Below, piece by piece: positions 32,912 through 41,550 of a stretch of 64,000 nt of DNA. Each line of letters begins with the position of its first letter. The stretch's first letter is position 1. The translations under genes and the position numbers were made by a program. Origin of the DNA: an uncultured Atopobiaceae bacterium (GTDB lineage Bacteria; Actinomycetota; Coriobacteriia; Coriobacteriales; Atopobiaceae); NCBI GenBank assembly GCA_934792625.1, contig CAKVON010000001.1:62001-126000 (forward strand), in the 5' to 3' direction. Under the pieces are notes generated by a model. It worked only from the letters and a program-made list of their open reading frames with translations. It ran no database searches and was not told the origin of the DNA.

Positions 32912-34167
32912 GTGAGGTCCTCCTTGACGGACAAGAGCATGGCCTCGAGGGCCAGTTGGGGTGTGGCGTTGCGCCTGATGTCGTCGGCCGCGGACGAGAC
33001 GTGGCGGATGGCGGCAAGGGTGCCCGCCGCCGTCGACTCACGCGCGAGGCGCTCGACGAGGGCGGTCTGGTCGGTGTTGACGAGCGGCGCCACGGCGCCC
33101 TCCTGAAGGACGAGCACGTCCCTTAGCAGGGATTCCGTTGCCGCAAGGACTTCCATCATAGCCGAACGCTCACGGGCCGCGAACTCGCGCTTGCGCGACT
33201 CCACGAGGTCCTTGCGAGCCTTGGCGGTGAGGTAGTCGGACTCGCGGTCGAACAACATCTCCTGGTAGGTCTGGTCGAGCTCGCGGTCGTCCTTGTTGCG
33301 CACGACGCACTCGCACACGCGGTCGGCTGCCCTGAGCGCCTCCCAGGAGTCGGCCTGGGCGAGCGACCCGATCGCGCGGAAGGCCTCCAGGCGCGCCGCG
33401 CGACGGGTGCGCAGGCAGGTCTTTGCCTGCTTCGGCTTTGCCGTCTTCGACCTGCGCTTCTTCTTGCTCTGCTCGTGCTCGAAGATCTCGTCCTCCATGG
33501 CCTGGCGGCTCTGCAGCGGCTCGGGCTCGCACAGCCACTCGCAGGCGCGCTCGTACGAGCCACAGACGTTGAGGGCGATGCGCGCGTCGGCCTCGGATGC
33601 CCCGGTGTCGCGAGCCGCGTCCGCCGCCGCGGCGTCAGGCGAGATCACGCGGAAGGGCACGACCTGGCAACGCGAGACGATCGTGGGCAGGACCGCGTCG
33701 GCCGAGTTGGCCAGAAGCACGAAGACGACACCCGCCGGAGGCTCCTCGATCGTCTTGAGAAGCGCGTTCGCGCAGTTGGAGCGTAGGCGCTCGGCATGCT
33801 GGATGACGTAGACCTTCGCGTCAGAGCGCACCGACGTCAGCTGCGCGTCCGAGATGATCTCGCGGACCTGGTCCATCATGTAGCCCACGGCGCTCGCGGG
33901 CTCGTAGAAGTGCACGTCGGGATGGGTGCCGTGCTCAACGCGCAGGCACTCCTCGCACGTGTTGTCGCCACCCTGCGGACACACGACGCACTTGGCCAGC
34001 GCACGGGCGGCGCGCTCGATGCCGCTTCCGGCCGCGCCCACAAACAGGTACGCGTGCGAGAGCCTCCCCTCGCGCACGGCGGCCTCGAGGAAGGCCCTCG
34101 CGCGGGGCTGGCCCACGATGCCGTCGAGCGCCGGGATGGCAGACGCCTGAGCCTCCACGCTAGCCAC
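32890..34167 (-). CDS. holB: DNA polymerase III delta-prime subunit
   Basis: Clamp-loader subunit. The N-terminal AAA-like domain begins GIVGQPRARAFLEAAVREGRLSHAYLFVG, with a P-loop whose Lys is lost (GAAGSGIER), as usual for delta-prime. A zinc module CVVCPQGGDNTCEEC and the SRC motif (IVSRCQVVPF) follow. At 425 residues it is longer than usual (~330) because of a Lys/Arg-rich insertion near residues 230-260 (QSKKKRRSKTAKPKQAK). It overlaps tmk by 8 bp and the PSP1 gene by 22 bp, so the three are translated as a tight operon. Confidence 0.9.
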   Translation of the reverse strand: MASVEAQASAIPALDGIVGQPRARAFLEAAVREGRLSHAYLFVGAAGSGIERAARALAKCVVCPQGGDNTCEECLRVEHGTHPDVHFYEPASAVGYMMDQVREIISDAQLTSVRSDAKVYVIQHAERLRSNCANALLKTIEEPPAGVVFVLLANSADAVLPTIVSRCQVVPFRVISPDAAAADAARDTGASEADARIALNVCGSYERACEWLCEPEPLQSRQAMEDEIFEHEQSKKKRRSKTAKPKQAKTCLRTRRAARLEAFRAIGSLAQADSWEALRAADRVCECVVRNKDDRELDQTYQEMLFDRESDYLTAKARKDLVESRKREFAARERSAMMEVLAATESLLRDVLVLQEGAVAPLVNTDQTALVERLARESTAAGTLAAIRHVSSAADDIRRNATPQLALEAMLLSVKEDLTCPPSSR

Positions 34168-34855
34168 GCCCCTCTCCGCCGTCGCACCTCTCGCCCGTCA
34201 AGTCCCTGCCGAGAAGTGCCGCGAGGTCGCGGTCCAGCACCTCGAGGATGCGGGAGGTCACCTGGTCGGGGGTGCCGGTCGCGTCGACCACGCGCACGCG
34301 GTCGGGCGCCAGCTCGGCCACGCGGCGGTAGCCCTCGCGCACGCGACGCTGGAAGGCGAGGCCGGCGGCCTCCATGCGGTCGGCGCCGCCGGCGGTGGCA
34401 CGGGCGAAGGCCTCGTCGGGGTCGAGGTCCAGAAGGATGGTCACGTCGGGGTCGACGCCGCACGAGCCGAGCGCGTTGGCGCGCAGCACGACGTCCTCGT
34501 CGATGCCGCGACCGCCCGCCTGGTAGGCGAAGGTCGAGTCGAAGAAGCGGTCGCACACGACGACGGAGCCGGCGGCAAGGGCGGGCTCGACCACCTGACG
34601 GACAAGCTGCGCGCGGGCGGCCTCGTACAGGAGCAGCTCGCACTCGTCGCACATCTCGTCGTTGTCGGGATCGAGCAGCAGGGCGCGGACCTTCTCGGAA
34701 ATGGGCGTGCCGCCGGGCTCGCGCAGGCGGACCACATCGAGGCCGCGACCCGCAAGCTCGTCACACAGGCGCGCGACCTGCGTGGTCTTGCCACAGCCGT
34801 CGATGCCCTCGAGGGTGAGAAACACGCCCCCATGCACTACTTCCCCAGAGGCCAT
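34160..34855 (-). CDS. tmk: thymidylate kinase
   Basis: Phosphorylates dTMP to dTDP. 231 residues with the P-loop LEGIDGCGKTTQ, the REPGGTPISEKVR motif, the DRF segment VVCDRFFDSTFAYQ and a LID region (ATAGGADRMEAAGLAFQRR). First gene of the tmk-holB-PSP1 operon. The start has AAGGGGGAGGGG just upstream. Confidence 0.95.
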   Translation of the reverse strand: MASGEVVHGGVFLTLEGIDGCGKTTQVARLCDELAGRGLDVVRLREPGGTPISEKVRALLLDPDNDEMCDECELLLYEAARAQLVRQVVEPALAAGSVVVCDRFFDSTFAYQAGGRGIDEDVVLRANALGSCGVDPDVTILLDLDPDEAFARATAGGADRMEAAGLAFQRRVREGYRRVAELAPDRVRVVDATGTPDQVTSRILEVLDRDLAALLGRDLTGERCDGGEGRG

Positions 34856-34901
34856 GCCCCTCCCCCTTTCTCGCGAGTCGATTCGTCCAATGCTACACGC
34901 A

Positions 34902-37900
34902 TCAAGCGCACGCGCGACGACGACGCAGGCGATACTCGACTACGCCCACAAGCAGGGTGAGCGTGCCGACTCCCGCCACGAGCGCCGTCATACGATGCGC
35001 GGCCACGTCGGGCGGGGCCACCTTGGTGACGGATCCCTTCGCCGTGGTCCGCCAGCGCTCGTCGACCACACCGTCGCCGTCGCTGTCGATGTCGAGGGTC
35101 GTGCTGTCCGTTTGCGCGGTGTTCGACTGGATAAGGGCGCCCTTGCTTACGGGGACGCCAGAGAAGGACCTCTCGTCCGTGAACTTGCCGTCTGCACCCA
35201 TATAGCTGATCGAGTAGTCCATCGAGCCCTTGCCGGTACCGTTCACGTAAACCTCGAAGTCACTGCCCTGCTTGATGCGGACGATCTTCACCTTGTCCGA
35301 CGTGTCGGATTCGTCACACCCGTCTGCCTGGGACGACTCGGAGCTCGAGCCGTCGTCCACGGACGTCAGGGTGACCGACCCGAAGCTCGAGGTAAGCGTC
35401 TGGTCGCATGCAGAGCTCAGGACCTCACCGTCGCTCACCACCGTGACATCGACGGGACAGGCGACGCGAATGAGGGTGTACCTCGTACCCGAAAGCTGCT
35501 CGGCGATCTGCGCGAAGAACTCCTCGACGTTGCCCGACGTCGCCTCGAAGTGATAACCATCGGACGCAAGCCCCTCCATCAGGCCCTGGGCAGAGGAGAG
35601 CTCGGAGCCAGTCAGGTCGTTGAAGAAGCCGACCGTGTACAGGGTTATGTCCTCGCGCTTGAGCTCGTTGGCATACTCGACAAGCTCTGCGCCCTCCTTG
35701 CCGCAGTTGGGCATGCCGTCGCTCATAAGGACGATTGCCTTGGAGCCCTTCGCGCCCTCGAGCATCTTGGCCGACTTCTTCAGCGCGTCCTCGATGTTTG
35801 TGGAGCCAACGGCCTTCTGCGAGGGAAGGATGTCGCAAAGCCCCACGTAGTCATACGACTCGGGTGTGAGCTGCTCGATCGCCTCGTCGGAAAACGTGAC
35901 CACGCCCACGGGGAGCTTATTCACCTGGGCAACGCCCGCGAACTTCTCCACGGCATTCGAGACCGCCTGGTAAGGATCGCCCTCCATCGAACCCGAGGTA
36001 TCGAGCGCGAGCACCACCTTGGCGTCAGCGTCAACCTTCTTCGGTTGCTCGTAGTTGACGGGTTCGCCAAACGGGGTGTACACATCCACGCGGGCATTGA
36101 ACCCCTCGATGTCCGAGAAGACCTCGCCAGGCTGGGAGCCGGGCATGTCCAGCACGTTCGGGAGGAAGACAATCGTCTTGTGCACGGGAATATGGCGGCC
36201 CGTCCCGGAAAGGTCCTCGATCTTAATGTCGTAGACAACCCCCGAGCGAAAGTCGGAGCCCTTGAGCGTAAGAGGGATAAGACCCGCGGGACCCGCGGGA
36301 CCCACGCGCACCTCGACCGGTTCAGGTGCCTCGACGCTGCCGTCGGTGGCCTCGAAGCTCACTCGGTAGAGGCCATAGGGCCTGCCGGTGACCGTATAGA
36401 CGGTGAGGTCAGCATCGCCATATACGACATAGCATGCCGAGGCCCCGTACGCCGAGATGCCCTGCTGGTTGAGAACCTCGTCCACAACAGACTTCTGGCC
36501 AGCGGTTATGCTCCCGTCCTTCTCCATCGACGCCGCCGCGTTACGGAGGGACTGACCCCACTGCTCAAAATCGCTGTCCCGTGCCATGTTCAGTATCGAG
36601 CGATAGAAGAGCTCGGCAATCTGGTCGGTGTACCTGAGGTCGGTCGCATCGCCGCCCGCAGACCACTTCTGCCAGATGAGGTAGGCGGTATGCGACACCA
36701 CAGTCGCCCCGTCATGGCAATCCACGCTCTTTCCATTGGCGTCGATTGCCTCCTCGAGCTCGTCATAGGTGGCGTACTGATAGTGCTGGACGCCGTTCTC
36801 CTCATCGAACCAAGACTTTTGCTTCCGGGCAATCTTCGCATCGCGATCAACGCCGCCCATCACCCAACTGGGCGCGGTGCTCGTAGTCTCGTCGTGACGC
36901 CTGGCGCACATGCCCATGACGTCGGAGATGCCCTCGCCCAGCGCCGTTCCCTCGACGCCGGACAAGCTTCCACCGACCTCGCTCGATATGACCGCGTGGG
37001 TAAACTCGTGCCCCATGACGTCAGTCATGCCGGCAAAGACGTTCTCGCCGTTTTTGCCGGTGCCCGCCCGCGTGATGTAGAAGCACCCGTATCCCCCATT
37101 CCACGCGGCATTGGCAGAACTTTCAATCATCTGACCTGGGTAGTTGTAGATATCCGTATAAACGGTAAGGGAAGCTCCCCGGCCGTCATAGGAGCTTCGC
37201 CCGAGCACGTTGCGATAGAAGGCGGTCGCCTTGTTCATGGCAGCGATGACCGAGACACCCTGCTTGGAAGCGCGGCTCTTCTCGCCGGCCATGACCGAAC
37301 GGGTGGTGGACTCGTCGGTTGGATACCAGTCCTGAACCTTGTTGGAGCCGTACTTTGTGGTCTTAACGGCGACCTTGACCTCGTAATTCGAATCCCGATA
37401 GAGGGTCGAGACGAGCTTGGTCTTCCTGCCATTCCCCGAGTAGTCGTCGACGTCGATGCTCACGTCCCCGTCGACGCCCGGCAGGGTCACCTCGTCGATG
37501 CCGTAGACGCACGAGAGGACCTTGGCGTCACGCGCCCCAACGACGACCTCGTACGGTCCTGCCCCGGGAATCGTTGCGGTGGTGCGCCAGGCGAGCATGG
37601 GCCCATCCACGTCGAACGTCCACCAGACCAGGTCGTCGTCGCCCAGCTCGTCGACGTTGGCGTCGCCGGTGGCCCCAAGCTCCTTCTTCGCATAGTCGTT
37701 GATCGCGGCAGCCGCCTCTTCCTGAGAGACGGTCGGCTTGGCGTCCTTCTCCCTAACGTCGGTCGCGTTGCCCGCGATGCTGTCGACGGTCCCGTTGGTC
37801 GCCGAAACGGTGACGGAGCGGCCGAGCACCGGGACTCCGGCGGACCTCTCGGCAAAGCGGTAGTAGCTGGTGCCGCCGACGACGCTGGTCACGGGGTCCG

Positions 37901-38222
37901 CAAGCTGGTTGGACGCATCCGACATGCCGAGCGACGAGCCAAGCGCCTCGACCACCTGACGCGCGTCATCCTCGTCCGTCACACGGGCCTCGAGGCCACC
38001 CAACTCGTAGCTTTTGTAGCTGCCACCCGACGCCGAGACACCCCTCGCCGCGGCCTGCGCGACCTTGGTGGGGTCGGAGGCATCGCCAGGAGTGGGCGCC
38101 CAGGGATGAAGCAGCGCCAGAGCCATGCCCGCAGCCGCCGCAAGCACGGCAAGAAGGGCAAAGAACGCGACGAGCCTTGCCTTGTGCCCCCTGGGCTTGG
38201 GGGTGTCGTTGTTATCAAGCAT
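34902..38222 (-). CDS. membrane-anchored M4 (thermolysin-like) protease fused to a VWA domain
   Basis: 1106 residues, surface-exposed by inference. Order: an N-terminal membrane anchor (about 14-36), an FTP/PepSY-type propeptide (about 50-210), a thermolysin-like M4 catalytic domain with zinc motif HEFTH at 405-409, third ligand Glu430 in GEGISD and a further conserved His in VVSHTAYLIW, a beta-rich linker, a von Willebrand A domain with an intact MIDAS (LALDTSGSMEG, near 740), a C-terminal beta domain, and a final membrane helix with RLRRRR. ATG 38222 is set by GGAGG seven bases upstream. M4 proteases are usually secreted and lack VWA. Two tiny membrane proteins precede it in the operon. Confidence 0.88.
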   Translation of the reverse strand: MLDNNDTPKPRGHKARLVAFFALLAVLAAAAGMALALLHPWAPTPGDASDPTKVAQAAARGVSASGGSYKSYELGGLEARVTDEDDARQVVEALGSSLGMSDASNQLADPVTSVVGGTSYYRFAERSAGVPVLGRSVTVSATNGTVDSIAGNATDVREKDAKPTVSQEEAAAAINDYAKKELGATGDANVDELGDDDLVWWTFDVDGPMLAWRTTATIPGAGPYEVVVGARDAKVLSCVYGIDEVTLPGVDGDVSIDVDDYSGNGRKTKLVSTLYRDSNYEVKVAVKTTKYGSNKVQDWYPTDESTTRSVMAGEKSRASKQGVSVIAAMNKATAFYRNVLGRSSYDGRGASLTVYTDIYNYPGQMIESSANAAWNGGYGCFYITRAGTGKNGENVFAGMTDVMGHEFTHAVISSEVGGSLSGVEGTALGEGISDVMGMCARRHDETTSTAPSWVMGGVDRDAKIARKQKSWFDEENGVQHYQYATYDELEEAIDANGKSVDCHDGATVVSHTAYLIWQKWSAGGDATDLRYTDQIAELFYRSILNMARDSDFEQWGQSLRNAAASMEKDGSITAGQKSVVDEVLNQQGISAYGASACYVVYGDADLTVYTVTGRPYGLYRVSFEATDGSVEAPEPVEVRVGPAGPAGLIPLTLKGSDFRSGVVYDIKIEDLSGTGRHIPVHKTIVFLPNVLDMPGSQPGEVFSDIEGFNARVDVYTPFGEPVNYEQPKKVDADAKVVLALDTSGSMEGDPYQAVSNAVEKFAGVAQVNKLPVGVVTFSDEAIEQLTPESYDYVGLCDILPSQKAVGSTNIEDALKKSAKMLEGAKGSKAIVLMSDGMPNCGKEGAELVEYANELKREDITLYTVGFFNDLTGSELSSAQGLMEGLASDGYHFEATSGNVEEFFAQIAEQLSGTRYTLIRVACPVDVTVVSDGEVLSSACDQTLTSSFGSVTLTSVDDGSSSESSQADGCDESDTSDKVKIVRIKQGSDFEVYVNGTGKGSMDYSISYMGADGKFTDERSFSGVPVSKGALIQSNTAQTDSTTLDIDSDGDGVVDERWRTTAKGSVTKVAPPDVAAHRMTALVAGVGTLTLLVGVVEYRLRRRRACA

Positions 38223-38282
38223 CGGATCCTCCAAACGGAGTCGCGGTATTCCTCAGGCACTCGCCTATGGCGCGCGGCGCAC

Positions 38283-38444
38283 CTACCAGAACAGCCAGTC
38301 GACGATGGGTCCCGGAAGTCTCGGCACGACGATCTGCTCGATTAGCCCCAGGCGAACCACCAGGGCGATCAAGACCGCGTCGATGGCGACGAGTGCGGCG
38401 AGCACGACAAGCCGGGCACCCCAATTGGGCTTGCGAGGCTCCAT
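38283..38444 (-). CDS. 53-residue single-helix membrane protein
   Basis: MEPRKPNWGARLVVLAALVA, then a hydrophobic helix and the end LPGPIVDWLFW. A basic N-terminus followed by one membrane span suggests an inner-membrane protein with its N-terminus in the cytoplasm. Its ATG directly abuts the stop of the preceding small gene (TAGATG), and the M4-VWA gene starts 60 bp downstream, so all three are likely one operon. Too short for reliable family assignment. It could help export, assemble or anchor the protease. Confidence 0.65.
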   Translation of the reverse strand: MEPRKPNWGARLVVLAALVAIDAVLIALVVRLGLIEQIVVPRLPGPIVDWLFW

Positions 38445-38600
38445 CTAGGCCACCCCCGAAAACCTCAGCGCCACCAGCGCGCCACAAAACACAAGCACGA
38501 TGGCGGCAAGCAGGATGAGCGTCTTCCATACGACGGTCAGAAGAAACTCGGGTGTGACAATCGGACGGCGCGGTTGGCCCGGGGTGGGTATGGCTGCCAT
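38445..38600 (-). CDS. small single-helix membrane protein
   Basis: About 51 residues from the ATG at 38600 (preceded by GGGGAG), or 58 from the ATG at 38621. After a polar, proline-rich N-terminus (MAAIPTPGQPRRPIVTPEF) comes one hydrophobic helix, LLTVVWKTLILLAAIVLVF, and a short end. First gene of the proposed three-gene unit with the 53-residue protein and the M4-VWA protease. Not recognised. Confidence 0.6.
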   Translation of the reverse strand: MAAIPTPGQPRRPIVTPEFLLTVVWKTLILLAAIVLVFCGALVALRFSGVA

Positions 38601-38663
38601 GGCTCCCCATTCGCTCGACATCGGACAGTGTTCACGTGAGTCAGATTCTAACCATGGACGCAG

Positions 38664-38707
38664 ACAAAAAAGCACGTCACCCGTACTTTTGGCAACGAGT
38701 GACGTGC
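38664..38707 (-). terminator. intrinsic terminator of topA
   Basis: GCACGTCAC / GTGACGTGC perfect stem, followed on the minus strand by TTTTTT. It lies about 27 bp after the topA stop. Confidence 0.9.
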
Positions 38708-38718
38708 ATGGGGGCTAT

Positions 38719-38728
38719 CGAGAAGGGC
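38719..38728 (+). repeat. dispersed motif five bases after the topA stop
   Basis: On the mRNA strand: stop, five bases, then GCCCTTCTCG followed by ATAGC. It lies between the stop codon and the terminator stem. Confidence 0.6.
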
Positions 38729-38733
38729 TGGCG

Positions 38734-41379
38734 CTACTCGGCGTCGGGCTCCTTCTTGGTGGTCCGCTTGGTCGTGGCCTTCTTGGCCGCGGTCTTCTTC
38801 GTGGAGGCCTTCTTCGTGGTCGCCTTCTTGGTCGCGGTCTTCTTGGCAGCGGTCGCCTTCTTTGTGGCGGTCTTCTTGGCGGCAGGCTTCTTGTCCGTCG
38901 CCTTCTCCGCCGTCTTGGTCGCCGCGCCGCGACCGCGCGTGGCGCGCTTCTCGCGACCGGGGCAGTTGGGGTTGGGACAGAGCCTCCACGGGCCGCGCGC
39001 CGTCATGACCTCGACGATGGGGGCGCCGCACTCCGGGCAGGTTTCGGTCGTGGCGTGAAGCTCGCCGCGGGCGGGCAGCGGGTAGCTGGTGCCGCAGTCG
39101 TCGTAGTTGGTGCAGCGGATGAAGCGCTTGCCGCTCTTCTCGCTCTTGTGCGCCACGAGGTCGCCGTGGCGGCCGGCCTCGGCACATGCCTTGCACTCGC
39201 CCACGATGACGTCGGGCTCGTAGTTGGTGGGGCACTTGGGGTTGACGCACTGCTCGAACGCCTTCTGGCGGAACGGCTTGCACTTGATGCGCGGGGCGCC
39301 GCACTCGGGGCAGACGCCCGCCTCGCCCTCGATGGCCTCGACCTTGCAGTTGGACGGGACGGGATAGGTCACGTCGCACTCTGGCCAGCCCATGCAGCCG
39401 ATGAAGTTCGAGCGCGTCTTGGGCGAGTGCTTCATCACCAGGTCCTTGCCGCACTTGGGGCACACGCCGACCTTGGCGTCTGCCGTGACGGCATCGGCGA
39501 TTGCCTCGCCCAGGTCCTCGGTGTGCTCCAGGAGCTCCTCCATCACCTCGGCGAGAAGTGCGCGCGAGTGCCGGACGACCTGGTCCTGGGTGTCGACGCC
39601 CTCGGCGACCTTGGTCATGTCGGCCTCGAGCTCGCTGGTCATGTCGGGCGTGGTGATGCGCGGTGCGTAGGTCTCCAGCGCGGCGATGATGGCCATACCC
39701 AACTGGCTGGGCTCGACGGGGTCGTTCTTGAGGTACTTGACCGCCGTCAGGCGATCGATGGCGTTGGCACGGGTGGACTTGGTGCCCAGGCCCAGGCGCT
39801 CCATCTCCTGGATGAGCTTGCCCTGGCTGTAGCGCGCGGGAGGCTCGGTCTGCTTCTGGATCTTCTCGATATCGGAGACCTCGATGACGTCGCCTGCCTC
39901 GAGCATGGGCAGCTGCTCGTCCTTCTTGAGGCCGAAGGGATACGCCGCACGGAAGCCGGGGTCAACCAGCACGTCGCCCGAGGCCTGGAACGGCTGGCCG
40001 TTGATGTCGAGCTTGGCCTTGGTGCCCTCGATGGTCGCCTGGTCCATGAGGGTGGCCAGGAAGCGACGGGCGATCAGGTTGTAGAGCTTCCACTCGGCGG
40101 GCTGGAGCTTCTCGGGGTCGGCCGCCGCCGTGGGATAGATGGGCGGGTGGTCGGTGGTCTCCTGCTTGCCACGGGTGGGGTGCATCTTGCCCGACAGGAT
40201 GGTCTTGCACGAGGCAGCGTACTGCGGGACGGCGGAGAGGGTCTTCACGACGTCGCGCAGGTCCAGAGACGACGGGTAGACGGTGTTGTCGACGCGCGGG
40301 TACGAGATCAGGCCGTCCATGTAGAGGCTCTCGGCCAGGCGCATCGTGCGGCCGGGCGCCAGGCCCTCGGCCGCGGCCGCGGCCTGCAGGCTGGTGGTGT
40401 TGAAGGGTGCGGGCGGGCGCTGGTGGCGCTGGCGCTTGGTGACGTCGGTCACCGTGGCCTGGGTCGCGCCGTCGACGTCGGCAAACGCGGCCGTGGCCTC
40501 GTCCGCGTCGGTGAAGCGGCCCTTGGCGTGGCTGACCTTGAACTCGGTGCCGTCGGCAGAGCCCTTGCCCGAGATGAGCCAGTAGTCCTCGGGCACGAAG
40601 GCCATGCGCTCGCGCTCGCGGGCGACGACCAGGGCCAGCGTAGGCGTCTGGACGCGACCGGCGGAGCGGGTGTCGCCAAAGCCGGCGCGCTTGGCGACCG
40701 TGAGGTAGCGCGTGAGGACGGCGCCCCAAACCAGGTCGATGGCGCGACGGCTGTCGCCGGCGTCGGCGAGGTCCTGGTCGAGCTCGACGAGGTTGGAGAA
40801 GGCGTGGTCGATCTCGGCCTTGGTGAAGGCGGAGTAGCGGGCGCGCAAGACAGGCGCGTCGGGGGCGACCATGCGAATCTGGCTCACGGCGTCGGAGCCG
40901 ATGAGCTCGCCCTCACGGTCGAAGTCGGTGCCGATGATGACGGAGTCGGACTTCTTGGCAAGGTTCTTGAGCGCGCGGATGATCTCCTTCTCGACCGGGA
41001 TCTTCTCGATCGGGGACCACACCAGGTACGGCAGGCTCGGAATGTTCCAGGACTTGATGCCGATGCCGTCCGCCAGGTAGGGACGGCGCTTGGTGGCGTA
41101 GGGCGGGCGCGGCAGGCCGTCGGGCAGGTCGGCGGGCAGGTGCTCGCCGTCGGCGGTCAGGCCGTACCAACCCTCCTGGTCGTCAAAGTGCAGCTCGGGC
41201 GGGAAGTTCGGCTCGAGGATGTGGCCACGCAGGCCGATGGAGACCCACTCCTCCCCGTCATGGTCGAAGCGGTAGACAGGCGTGTTGTAGACCTTGTCGG
41301 CCTTGGGCTTGCCCACGTCGCACAACAGGCGTGCGATCTGCTGGGCGGCATCGTTCTTCTCGGCAACGACGAGCTTCAA
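38734..41379 (-). CDS. topA: DNA topoisomerase I (type IA)
   Basis: Relaxes negative supercoils. The 881 residues begin with the TOPRIM core (KLVVAEKNDAAQ, GTDFDREGELIG with its acidic triad), then the strand-passage domain with the catalytic Tyr in GLISYPRVDNTVYP and GRVQTPTLALVV, followed by four-Cys zinc ribbons (CPKCGKDLVMKHS, CPECGAPRIKC, CPECGAPIVEV) and a ~60-residue Lys/Thr/Ala repeat tail (KKTATKKAT units) that resembles histone-like tails. A TTG at 41379 with AAGGAGAG six bases upstream is a better start than the ATG at 41406, which lacks a binding site. Such basic tails are common in actinobacterial enzymes. Confidence 0.93.
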   Translation of the reverse strand: MKLVVAEKNDAAQQIARLLCDVGKPKADKVYNTPVYRFDHDGEEWVSIGLRGHILEPNFPPELHFDDQEGWYGLTADGEHLPADLPDGLPRPPYATKRRPYLADGIGIKSWNIPSLPYLVWSPIEKIPVEKEIIRALKNLAKKSDSVIIGTDFDREGELIGSDAVSQIRMVAPDAPVLRARYSAFTKAEIDHAFSNLVELDQDLADAGDSRRAIDLVWGAVLTRYLTVAKRAGFGDTRSAGRVQTPTLALVVARERERMAFVPEDYWLISGKGSADGTEFKVSHAKGRFTDADEATAAFADVDGATQATVTDVTKRQRHQRPPAPFNTTSLQAAAAAEGLAPGRTMRLAESLYMDGLISYPRVDNTVYPSSLDLRDVVKTLSAVPQYAASCKTILSGKMHPTRGKQETTDHPPIYPTAAADPEKLQPAEWKLYNLIARRFLATLMDQATIEGTKAKLDINGQPFQASGDVLVDPGFRAAYPFGLKKDEQLPMLEAGDVIEVSDIEKIQKQTEPPARYSQGKLIQEMERLGLGTKSTRANAIDRLTAVKYLKNDPVEPSQLGMAIIAALETYAPRITTPDMTSELEADMTKVAEGVDTQDQVVRHSRALLAEVMEELLEHTEDLGEAIADAVTADAKVGVCPKCGKDLVMKHSPKTRSNFIGCMGWPECDVTYPVPSNCKVEAIEGEAGVCPECGAPRIKCKPFRQKAFEQCVNPKCPTNYEPDVIVGECKACAEAGRHGDLVAHKSEKSGKRFIRCTNYDDCGTSYPLPARGELHATTETCPECGAPIVEVMTARGPWRLCPNPNCPGREKRATRGRGAATKTAEKATDKKPAAKKTATKKATAAKKTATKKATTKKASTKKTAAKKATTKRTTKKEPDAE

Positions 41380-41484
41380 GAGAGCTCTCCTTCGTGTGTC
41401 ATTCATGGGTCGCGCGGTCGTGCGCGACCTTCTTGCTTTTGGGCACTATAGCCTTTGCGGGGGACGCTTGGAGTTCCCCCACAT

Positions 41485-41515
41485 GCGAAAACCCGGCGGA
41501 CGGCCGGGTTTTCGC
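41485..41515 (-). terminator. terminator of the tat operon
   Basis: GCGAAAACCCGG / CCGGGTTTTCGC perfect stem. The T-run is part of the stem on both strands, so it may act in either direction. It lies 35 bp past tatC. Confidence 0.75.
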
Positions 41516-41550
41516 AGCTCAAGTACCTAACGACAATTTTTGTGGTGACG

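Noticed and set aside
34662..38345. A 1227-codon plus-strand frame opposite the M4-VWA gene and tmk
   Set aside because: Antisense shadow; the minus-strand product has clear M4 and VWA motifs and the plus frame has none.
38500..41451. A 983-codon plus-strand frame opposite topA
   Set aside because: Repetitive Gly/Leu/Val product that mirrors the topA Lys/Thr tail and zinc ribbons; no family features.
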